From the NCBI GenBank assembly GCA_051745395.1, contig JBNJEA010000131.1, forward strand, positions 1-8,578: a stretch of DNA of 8,578 nucleotides. Reading direction: 5' to 3'. The first letter of the stretch is position 1. Each line of letters starts with the position of its first letter. The translations under genes were made by a program, and so were the position numbers. Below, in pieces: positions 1-5,663 of the stretch. The notes below the pieces were generated by a model. It was not told where the DNA came from, ran no database searches, and saw nothing but the letters and a program-made list of their open reading frames with translations. This DNA is from JBNJEA01 sp051745395 (GTDB lineage Bacteria > Desulfobacterota > Desulfobacteria > Desulfobacterales > Desulfosalsimonadaceae).

Positions 1-1311
1 ATAGCGTCGGCCGGCATCGACGCTTCCGAACTGGCGGCCATCGGTATTACCAACCAGCGTGAAACCACGGTCGTCTGGGATCGCAACACCGGTAAACCCT
101 ATTACAATGCCATTGTCTGGCAAGACACCCGGACCGAGGACATCTGCGAGCGGCTGGCGGAAAACGGGGACATGTGGTGTTTCCGCGACCGGGTGGGCCT
201 GCCGTTGTCCACCTATTTTTCCGGGCCGAAGGTCAAATGGATCATCGACAATGTCGAAGGCGTTGCCGCCGCCGTGGCATCCGGCAACGCCGTATTCGGT
301 AATATTGATTCATGGCTGATCTGGTGGTTGACCGGCGGACCGGCCGGCGGAGTTCATATCACCGATGTCACCAATGCCGGGCGTACCCTGCTGATGAACA
401 TTGCCGACTTGTGCTGGGATTCGGAAATGCTGTCCCGCATGGGCATCCCGGCGGCCATGGTCCCGGAAATCCGGTCATCGAGCGAGGTTTACGGATACAC
501 GGACAAAAACGGCGTATTCGGTGCCGAAATTCCCATTGCCGGCGCGCTCGGCGATCAGCAGGCCGCACTTTTCGGCCAGACCTGTTTTGACCGGGGCGAT
601 GCCAAAAACACATACGGCACCGGTTGCTTTTTGCTGTTAAACACCGGCGAAAATCTGGTGCAGTCCGATTTCGGGCTGCTGACCACCCCGGCTTACCGCA
701 TCGGCAATGAACCGGCCGTCTATGCCCTCGAAGGCGCTATCGCCATTGCCGGATCGCTGGTGCAGTGGTTCCGGGACAACCTGGGGATTATCGATTCCTC
801 CGAAGAAATCCAGCCCCTGGCCGAAAGCGTGGCCGACAGCGGCGGCATTTACTTCGTGCCCGCGTTTTCGGGGCTTTTCGCTCCGCACTGGCGCAGTGAC
901 GCAAGGGGCATTATCTCCGGGCTGACCCATTACATCAACAGGGGGCACCTGGCACGGGCCGTGCTGGAGGCCTGCGCCTACCAGGCCAAGGAGATTTTCG
1001 AGGCCATGGAAAACGATTCGGGCATTTCGCTAAACGACCTGAAAGTCGACGGGGGCATGACCCAAAACGATCTGTTGATGCAGTTTCAGGCCGATATTTT
1101 AAATGTGCCCGTTATCTTGCCGAAAAACCGCGAAACCACGGTGCTCGGCGCCGCCTATGCCGCCGGGCTGGCCGTGGGCTTCTGGGCGGATTTACACGAA
1201 CTGCGACAGCACTGGAAAAAAGACCGCATCTGGCAGCCGGCCATGGATCCGGAAACCCGAAATCGGCTTTATGCGGGCTGGAAGAAGGCGATCGTTAAAA
1301 GTTATTCATAA
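1..1311 (+). CDS. glpK: Glycerol kinase, 5'-truncated by window edge
   Basis: ATP-dependent cytosolic kinase converting glycerol to sn-glycerol 3-phosphate, feeding glycolysis and phospholipid synthesis. The frame is open from base 1 and codes for 436 residues before TAA; family members have about 495-500, so roughly 60 N-terminal residues (including the first phosphate loop) lie outside the window. Recognised FGGY-kinase landmarks are: GITNQRETTVVW near residue 15, IVWQDTRT, YFSGPKVKWI, GDQQAALFGQ, NTYGTGCFLLLNTG, VDGGMTQNDLLMQFQADI and ETTVLGAAYAAGLAVGFW. The Arg-Glu pair of NQRET and the Asp of GDQQ correspond to glycerol/catalytic residues in E. coli GlpK. The loop that binds the inhibitor fructose-1,6-bisphosphate in E. 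coli (GGKGGTR) is replaced by NGVFGAE (Glu codon at 526-528), so this control is probably absent. The gene's last two codons lie in the left copy of a direct repeat flanking a miniature element. Confidence 0.97.
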   Translation: MASAGIDASELAAIGITNQRETTVVWDRNTGKPYYNAIVWQDTRTEDICERLAENGDMWCFRDRVGLPLSTYFSGPKVKWIIDNVEGVAAAVASGNAVFGNIDSWLIWWLTGGPAGGVHITDVTNAGRTLLMNIADLCWDSEMLSRMGIPAAMVPEIRSSSEVYGYTDKNGVFGAEIPIAGALGDQQAALFGQTCFDRGDAKNTYGTGCFLLLNTGENLVQSDFGLLTTPAYRIGNEPAVYALEGAIAIAGSLVQWFRDNLGIIDSSEEIQPLAESVADSGGIYFVPAFSGLFAPHWRSDARGIISGLTHYINRGHLARAVLEACAYQAKEIFEAMENDSGISLNDLKVDGGMTQNDLLMQFQADILNVPVILPKNRETTVLGAAYAAGLAVGFWADLHELRQHWKKDRIWQPAMDPETRNRLYAGWKKAIVKSYS

Positions 1312-1342
1312 TATTTTGGTATAAAAGGACGATTGCTTGTCT
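1305..1342 (+). repeat. Left copy of 38/40-bp direct repeat (candidate target-site duplication)
   Basis: This copy matches 1517-1556 apart from two substitutions (TTTT versus TTCC) and a 2-nt length difference in an A-run. It contains the last glpK codons and stop, an AAGGAC ribosome site and a TTG TCT start. It is therefore a copy of the glpK/ferredoxin junction. It abuts base 1343, the first base of a terminal inverted repeat, which is what a target-site duplication would look like. Confidence 0.8.
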
Positions 1343-1390
1343 CTCGACAGTCCAAAATTTTGTCATTCCTGCGAAGGCAGGAATCTATAA
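1337..1390 (+). pseudogene. Orphaned ferredoxin start: 17-codon mini-ORF running into the miniature element
   Basis: The left direct-repeat copy keeps the ferredoxin ribosome site (AAGGAC, about 1325-1330) and its TTG TCT start. Translation from TTG 1337 runs into the inserted element for 17 codons (MSLDSPKFCHSCEGRNL) and stops at TAA 1388-1390. It is most likely a by-product of the insertion. It could still be translated, because the initiation signals match those of the real gene. No function is claimed. Confidence 0.4.
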
Positions 1391-1516
1391 CTCACCGATT
1401 ATTCTGGATTGCGGCTAAAGCCTTGAACTGAGACCCGCCTTCGCGGGAATGACTTCGAGAGACAATACGGTTTCTTCTTAAAATCAACAACTTAAACAAA
1501 ACTTTTGACTGTCAAG
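1343..1516. mobile_element. 174-bp MITE-like element with REP-type hairpins
   Basis: The ends form inverted repeats: 1343-1363 against the complement of 1496-1516 match at 18 of 21 positions (CTCGACAGTC... and CTTGACAGTC...). Both ends lie flush against the copies of a 38/40-bp direct repeat. Inside are two hairpins in inverted order: ATTCCTGC-GAAG-GCAGGAAT (1365-1384) and CCCGC-CTTC-GCGGG (1434-1447), of the widespread GTCATTCCCGCGAAGGCGGG palindrome type found in many proteobacterial genomes. There is no coding capacity, so movement would need a transposase supplied elsewhere. A second 11-bp inverted pair, TTGTCTCTCGA (1337-1347) and TCGAGAGACAA (1455-1465), overlaps the left boundary and gives an alternative, less complete delimitation. 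The element pushes the ferredoxin start from 25 to 239 nt behind the glpK stop. Confidence 0.75.
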
Positions 1517-1556
1517 TTCATAATATTCCGGTATAAAAAAGGACGATTGCTTGTCT
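1517..1556 (+). repeat. Right copy of 38/40-bp direct repeat, carrying the working ferredoxin start
   Basis: This is the partner of 1305-1342. It supplies the ribosome site (AAGGAC, about 1539-1544) and TTG start used by the intact ferredoxin gene. The pair differs by two substitutions and a 2-A indel, so the duplication is not very recent. Confidence 0.8.
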
Positions 1557-1796
1557 GATATCGACGAAAAAGTGACCGAGAACGCACCGGGAACCTACTG
1601 GGTGGCAAAGGTTTGTATCGGCTGCATGATCTGCCGGGAAATCGCACCGGAAAATTTCAGGGAAAACGATCCGTACGACGATTACCACGCCGTGATTTGC
1701 TTTGTCGCCAAGCAACCGGACAATGATGCCGAACTGTCGCTGTGTGAAGAAGCAATGGATATCTGTCCGGCCAATGCCATACACAACGATGGATAA
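1551..1796 (+). CDS. Small [4Fe-4S] ferredoxin
   Basis: An 81-residue cytosolic electron carrier. Cys22, Cys25 and Cys28 in the motif CIGCMIC, plus Cys72 followed by Pro73 (ICPANAI), make a single-cluster CxxCxxC...CP set as in the ferredoxin I-type proteins of sulfate reducers. PENF after the first motif is also typical (IAPEvF). Two further cysteines (50 and 65) could form a disulfide; that is inference. The predicted start is TTG with AAGGAC about 7 nt upstream, and no ATG or GTG lies nearby in frame before the motif. The gene ends 35 nt before the AAR-like gene and probably shares its transcript, making it a candidate redox partner, although known AAR enzymes use NADPH. Its 5' leader is the right copy of the direct repeat flanking the miniature element. 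Confidence 0.9.
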   Translation: MSDIDEKVTENAPGTYWVAKVCIGCMICREIAPENFRENDPYDDYHAVICFVAKQPDNDAELSLCEEAMDICPANAIHNDG

Positions 1797-1831
1797 ACAC
1801 CGTATTATAAAGTAGATAAGGGGGGATCACC

Positions 1832-3937
1832 GTGAAACAAATCGTCAGTGTCAGCCTCGGTTCCAGTGACAATGACTATGAATTTGAAACCGAATTCATG
1901 GGCCAGCAATTCAACATCAAGCGCCTCGGCACCGACGGGGATGTCGATGTGGCATCGGAGATTTTAAATGACTGGGAATCCCGGGCCGATGCCCTGGGCG
2001 TCGGGGGGATTAACTTCAGCTATGCCATCGGTTCGAGCCGGGCCATCGAAAAACAGAAAAAGCAGGTGGACAAGCTGCTGTCGCGGATCGAACGGCCGGT
2101 GACAAACGGAGAGGCCATGCGCCGTGTTTCTTTTGAATGGGCCATCCGGCATATCCAGTTCCAGTTCGGCGGCAATTATTTTGATTACACCAAGGTGCTG
2201 TTTTTATCCGGGATGTTAAATTACCACATCGCCCGGGTCATGGCCGAATATACGGCCAATTTGACCTTTGCCGATCCCGTATTCGAAAACGGCATCCCGA
2301 AATTTCTCAATTCCATGGACGACTTCGAAATGTATGCCAGCGGCGTTCACGACGTGCTCGAATGGGTGCCCAGCAAACGCCTGGCCCACTCGACCATCCC
2401 GCTGCGCAAGTGGAACGAGTATATCGTGCGCAAGGCCATTCAGCGCAATTATGTGGTGGTGGCGCCGGTTTACGATTTTTATGAGTATTTCAGGGGCTGC
2501 GGCTTAGAAGAGCTCGGGGGCAAAACGGTGATTTCGGCCACGGTCTACGAAGACCGCATCCGCTTTTTAAAGGAGCGGGGCGTGCATACCGTTATTGACT
2601 GTACGCCGAAAATTTTGGAGCACGTGGTCAGTTTCAACGTACTCCAGGCCATGATCGGCGCGGCCATGGACATTCCGCTCGACCAGTTAAACGATGACGA
2701 TCTGCTCGAAATTGTCAGCGAGCACCGGATGAATCCGCGGGTGATTTATCCTTCCGGCGATTACAAGCGGATCAACCGCTTTTCCTTCGTGATCCACCCG
2801 CTGTCCCAGGAACAGTTGCGAAAGGATCCCGCCATTGAACTGGCGGCCAAGTATGCCCCATCGCCTTTCATGGACGCAGTGGAAAAGGTCATCGCTTACT
2901 CTCCGCCCTTTGTCTATTCAAAGGTCAGCGGCGTCAAATCCCCGCTCGGCGTCGAGGCCGAGGGGTGGCTGATCACCGTGGGCGGCACCCCCAAGCAGAT
3001 GCTGTCGCACAGCCCGGAATTTACCTATAAACGGCTGCTGCAGGCGGCCAAGATGTCCAAGCGCCTCGGTGCCCAGATCATGGGCCTGGGCGCATTTACC
3101 AAGGTCGTGGGAGATGCCGGGGTGACGGTGGCACGAAAAGCCGATATCCCCATTACCACGGGCAACAGTTACAGCGCCTCCGGCGCGCTCTGGGCGGCCG
3201 CGGACGCCGTGCGCCGGATGGGCCTGATTCAGGTGGAAAAGGGCAAAAAGCTCAAAGCCAAGGCCATGGTCGTCGGCGCCACCGGCGCGATCGGCTCGGT
3301 GTGCTGCCGCCTGCTGGCCATGGCGTTTACCGATATTTACATGATCGATGTCCGCCATTCCAAGCTGCTGGCCTTAAAGGAATCGATTCTGGAGGAAACC
3401 CCGGATGCCAATATCGAAATCGCCACCCGGGCGGACAAGCACGTGAGGGACATGGATGTGATCGTCACGGCCACCTCCGCGGCCGGCCAAAAGGTCATTG
3501 ACATCGAGCAGGTCAAGCCGGGATGCGTGATCACCGATGTGGCCCGGCCCCTGGATCTTTCCGCCGAAGACGTGGCCAAGCGGCCCGACGTGCTGGTCAT
3601 CGAATCCGGTGAAATTCTGCTGCCCGGAGATGTGGAAATGAAAGACATCGGCCTGCCGCCCAAGGTCGCCTATGCGTGTTTGGCCGAAACCATCGTGCTG
3701 GCCCTTGAAGGCCGGTTTGAAACCTATACCATCGGCCGCGAGATTGAGTGGCAGAAGGTCAAGGAAATCTATGAGCTGGGGCTGAAACACGGCATGCGCC
3801 TGGCGGCCATATCCGGTGTCAACGGGGTCTATTCGGACGCCGATATCGCCGAGGTGGCCCGGCTGGCAAAGGAGGCGAAAAAGGGCAAAGACCCCGTGAA
3901 ATTGAAGGCGGAAGCAGCGCAGGATGTGGCGGGGTGA
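1832..3937 (+). CDS. Two-part acyl-ACP-reductase-like dehydrogenase (AAR-related C-terminal half)
   Basis: A 701-residue cytosolic protein starting at GTG behind a strong AAGGGGGG site (1818-1825). From about residue 340 it resembles cyanobacterial long-chain acyl-ACP reductase (COG5322 group): GLGAFTKVV, PITTGNSYSA (TTGN at 442-445; AAR has FTTGNTHTAY), a Rossmann loop GATGAIGSVCCRLL (482 onward; AAR GATGDIGSAVCRWL), and YACLAETIVLALEG with Cys616 aligned to the acyl-accepting Cys of AAR (MFACFAEAILLEFEG), followed by GR...KHG. It should therefore bind NAD(P)H and may reduce an acyl thioester to an aldehyde. The first ~330 residues (opening KQIVSVSLGSS, then GTDGD, a Rossmann-like GGKTVISATVYEDR near 230) recall proteins that pipelines label quinate 5-dehydrogenase; I recognise this only from memory. 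AAR itself is about 340 residues, so this is a fusion or an extended subfamily. The substrate is unknown. The stop codon lies in the first unit of a heptamer array. Confidence 0.75.
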   Translation: MKQIVSVSLGSSDNDYEFETEFMGQQFNIKRLGTDGDVDVASEILNDWESRADALGVGGINFSYAIGSSRAIEKQKKQVDKLLSRIERPVTNGEAMRRVSFEWAIRHIQFQFGGNYFDYTKVLFLSGMLNYHIARVMAEYTANLTFADPVFENGIPKFLNSMDDFEMYASGVHDVLEWVPSKRLAHSTIPLRKWNEYIVRKAIQRNYVVVAPVYDFYEYFRGCGLEELGGKTVISATVYEDRIRFLKERGVHTVIDCTPKILEHVVSFNVLQAMIGAAMDIPLDQLNDDDLLEIVSEHRMNPRVIYPSGDYKRINRFSFVIHPLSQEQLRKDPAIELAAKYAPSPFMDAVEKVIAYSPPFVYSKVSGVKSPLGVEAEGWLITVGGTPKQMLSHSPEFTYKRLLQAAKMSKRLGAQIMGLGAFTKVVGDAGVTVARKADIPITTGNSYSASGALWAAADAVRRMGLIQVEKGKKLKAKAMVVGATGAIGSVCCRLLAMAFTDIYMIDVRHSKLLALKESILEETPDANIEIATRADKHVRDMDVIVTATSAAGQKVIDIEQVKPGCVITDVARPLDLSAEDVAKRPDVLVIESGEILLPGDVEMKDIGLPPKVAYACLAETIVLALEGRFETYTIGREIEWQKVKEIYELGLKHGMRLAAISGVNGVYSDADIAEVARLAKEAKKGKDPVKLKAEAAQDVAG

Positions 3938-4026
3938 GAGGGGTTAGAGGTGAGAGGGTAGAGGTGAGAGGTGAGAGGTGAGAGGTATAGGGTGTGAGGT
4001 GTGAGGTGTGAGGTGAAGGGTGGGTG
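3934..4026 (+). repeat. Heptamer tandem array (GTGAGAG/GTGTGAG)
   Basis: About 13 units with a 7-bp period fill the gap between the AAR-like gene and parA. The first unit GTGAGAG contains the TGA stop. One unit is stretched to 9 bp (3941-3949). The units then drift from GTGAGAG (3964-3984, three perfect copies) to GTGTGAG (3992-4012, three perfect copies) and end with GTGAAGG and GTGGGTG. The plus strand has no C from 3931 to 4034. No promoter or hairpin is visible in it. It belongs to the same unit family as the array at 7523-7578. Confidence 0.9.
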
Positions 4027-4053
4027 TATGGTAACGATTGATGGGGATGGCAT

Positions 4054-4788
4054 ATGATTATCGGATTTGTACAGACCAAGGGCGGCACCGGCAAAAGCAC
4101 CATGGCGGTGAACACGGCGTTTTCGCGCACCATGCGGGAGAATTTCAGCGCCATTGCCTTAGTGGAGCTCGATCCCCAGGGGACCTTGAAAAACTGGTGG
4201 CGGGAACGCGAGGAGGCCGGCCATGACAACGGCAATGTCTCGTTTCATCACATTTCCAGCACCCAGAAAGAGGTGTTTCAGCAAGGGATCAAATCGATTG
4301 CCGATCACAACGAGTTAATGGTGATGGACATCCCGGGCGAGGGCACCGGCAAGCTGCATACGCGGTTTGCCTGCGCGTTTTGTGATCTGGTGGTGATTCC
4401 CATGCGGGCCACCACCAATGATGAAACCGCTTTCATGGAAAATCTGTACCCGATCATTCGCGATATGATCAAGGCGGCCCCGGAAAAAAAGGATTTGTTT
4501 TACGTGCTGCCGGCATTTACCCATCCCCGGGTAAACCCGAAAAAGTGTTTCGATTATTTTCAGGAGGTATTGCCCCCGCATGTTAACTGCCTGGAAGCGG
4601 TTTTTCCCAGCCGCAGCGTGTATGAAAATTTCAACCGCCAGGGGCTAAACATCAATGAATACGCGGCCGTGGTCGGCAGCAACAAAAAACTCAAACAGCA
4701 GGTCGACCGCGCCATTGAAGATATCGAAACGATCGCAAACCAATTGATTATGACCTGGGAGGCAAAATATGGCCGCACAGTCAACTGA
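4054..4788 (+). CDS. ParA/MinD-type (deviant Walker) partition ATPase, orphan
   Basis: A 244-residue cytosolic ATPase of the ParA superfamily. It has the deviant Walker A KGGTGKST (Lys9 signature, Lys14), Walker A' VELDPQGTLKNWW (Asp40) and Walker B LMVMDIPG (Asp92). All ATP-binding and hydrolysis residues are present, so an active ATP-switched dimer is expected. ParA relatives bind DNA non-specifically and position plasmids, chromosomes, chemoreceptor clusters or microcompartments. The ATG start puts the Walker A motif at residue 9, as is usual, with GGGGA (4043-4047) as ribosome site. There is no ParB gene, no chromosomal gidA/parAB neighbourhood and no plasmid replication gene nearby. The following small gene overlaps by 20 bp and is the likely partner. 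The cargo is unknown. Confidence 0.88.
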   Translation: MIIGFVQTKGGTGKSTMAVNTAFSRTMRENFSAIALVELDPQGTLKNWWREREEAGHDNGNVSFHHISSTQKEVFQQGIKSIADHNELMVMDIPGEGTGKLHTRFACAFCDLVVIPMRATTNDETAFMENLYPIIRDMIKAAPEKKDLFYVLPAFTHPRVNPKKCFDYFQEVLPPHVNCLEAVFPSRSVYENFNRQGLNINEYAAVVGSNKKLKQQVDRAIEDIETIANQLIMTWEAKYGRTVN

Positions 4789-5263
4789 AAGCAAACGCCA
4801 GGCCGAGACCCCGGCAGCAGTCGGTGACGCGCCTGATGCAGGTTCCGCAAATCCGTCCGCCGGTGGTTTAAGTATGGCGCAGGGCGGTCAGGGGGAAAAG
4901 GTGGATTCGGCCTTTGAGCTGATGGAACGGCTTGAAAACAGGCCGGAGGGGCAAGACAGCGGAGAAGAGGCCGAAACCCGGCAAAGCGTCAGTCAGAAGC
5001 AGGTGTTATCGCGTTCCGGTTTGCGGGTCAATTTCAGCGTGGCGGCTTTGATCTCGGAAGCCGATACCCGGACGGCCAAAAGCAAAGCCATCCGCGCTGG
5101 GGAGTCAAGGCTTTTTAACCTGGACCTCACATTGCCCTATGTATGGCAAGTCCCGCTGGTGGGCCCGACCGCCCTGAAGTTTGTCAAGTATTTTCAAAAG
5201 AGCGAAGAACCCGAATCCCTCCGGGAAATTTTGCAATCGCTGCGACGCAAGTCGGCGTTGTAG
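4769..5263 (+). CDS. Unrecognised small protein overlapping parA; probable ParA partner
   Basis: A 164-residue protein that I do not recognise. Its ATG lies inside the end of the ParA gene (20-bp overlap) behind GGGAGG (4757-4762), which suggests coupled translation. Residues 1 to ~80 are low in hydrophobics and rich in Ala, Gly, Ser, Gln and Glu, hence probably disordered, with a basic patch Lys9-Arg10 near the N-terminus. The C-terminal half (from LRVNFSVAALIS through LPYVWQVPLVGPTALKFVKYF to LREILQSLRRKSAL) looks folded. No signal peptide or membrane span is seen. Partners of ParA-type ATPases often carry a short disordered N-terminus with a Lys or Arg that stimulates hydrolysis and a separate domain that contacts cargo; this layout fits that pattern, but the role is inference. 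Confidence 0.7.
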   Translation: MAAQSTESKRQAETPAAVGDAPDAGSANPSAGGLSMAQGGQGEKVDSAFELMERLENRPEGQDSGEEAETRQSVSQKQVLSRSGLRVNFSVAALISEADTRTAKSKAIRAGESRLFNLDLTLPYVWQVPLVGPTALKFVKYFQKSEEPESLREILQSLRRKSAL

Positions 5264-5335
5264 GGGAGGGGAAGTAAGGGAGTGAGGGACTAAGGCACTG
5301 AGGGACTAAGGGACTGAGGCACTGAGGGACTGAGG
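5264..5335 (+). repeat. Octamer tandem array (GACTGAGG)
   Basis: Nine units with an 8-bp period begin at the base after the TAG stop of the preceding gene: a degenerate GGGAGGGG, AAGTAAGG and GAGTGAGG, then GACTAAGG or CACTGAGG variants alternating with GACTGAGG up to 5335. The last unit supplies the left arm of the terminator stem. The unit is shared with neither the 3934 nor the 7523 array in length, although all are purine-rich on one strand. Confidence 0.9.
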
Positions 5336-5356
5336 GATATCAGTCCTTGTTTTTTT
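5327..5356 (+). terminator. Intrinsic terminator of the parA operon
   Basis: A perfect 7-bp stem, GGACTGA (5327-5333) with TCAGTCC (5340-5346), encloses a 6-nt loop and is followed by TTGTTTTTTT (5347-5356). The left arm comes from the last octamer repeat; the right arm and U-tract are the antisense of the final ftsB codons. Transcription from the left thus ends inside the convergent ftsB gene. The stem is short and only moderately GC-rich, but the U-tract is strong. Confidence 0.8.
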
Positions 5357-5663
5357 CATCCCGGTTATCCCGGAATTTAAACACCACCTCATCTTCTCCG
5401 ATCATTTGCAGTTCCTGCCGGGCGATGTGCTCGATATACTCCGGATCATTTTTCAGGCGCTGGACGGTCCGGTAAAGGGCCTGGTTTTTTTTCTCCAGCT
5501 TTGCGTTTTCTTTCTTGAGTGTTGCCAGTTCGCGCTGCAGTTGGCGCAAGTCGAAAAAACCCTGGTTTCCGAAGACAATCTGGCCGAGATACAGGCAGAG
5601 CAGGAAGACGATCCCGTAGAAGGCAACCTTGAGCAGATGCGGTTTTTCGGCAAAGAGTTTCAA
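5340..5663 (-). CDS. ftsB: Septum-formation initiator FtsB/DivIC family
   Basis: A 107-residue bitopic inner-membrane divisome protein. It has a short cytoplasmic N-terminus, one membrane span (about residues 12-31, VAFYGIVFLLCLYLGQIVFG), a periplasmic coiled coil (about 37-70, LQRELATLKKENAKLEKKNQ) and the family's DPEYIEHIARQELQMIGEDE segment after the coil. It should act with FtsL and FtsQ to trigger septal peptidoglycan synthesis. The start is TTG, overlapping the murJ stop as TTGA (4 bp), so translation is probably coupled; no good ribosome site of its own is visible. Its 3' end doubles as half of the terminator for the opposing operon. Confidence 0.92.
   Translation of the reverse strand: MKLFAEKPHLLKVAFYGIVFLLCLYLGQIVFGNQGFFDLRQLQRELATLKKENAKLEKKNQALYRTVQRLKNDPEYIEHIARQELQMIGEDEVVFKFRDNRDEKNKD

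Noticed and set aside
1518..1784. Antisense frame opposite the ferredoxin gene
   Set aside because: The ferredoxin Cys motifs and ribosome site fix the coding strand; the reverse frame shows nothing recognisable.
2918..3358. Long antisense open frame opposite the AAR-like gene
   Set aside because: Its His/Gly/Ala-rich product is the codon-bias shadow of a well-supported gene; no ribosome site or recognisable motif.
3374..3790. Second antisense open frame opposite the AAR-like gene
   Set aside because: Same reason: it lies wholly within a conserved coding region and has no recognisable features.
3934..4026. CRISPR array
   Set aside because: Units are 7 bp and contiguous, with no spacers; the same holds for the arrays at 5264 and 7523.
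3819..4235. Antisense frame coding for Ser/Pro/Thr/Leu/His-rich heptad-like protein
   Set aside because: Its regular composition comes from translating the heptamer array; the rest is antisense to two real genes.
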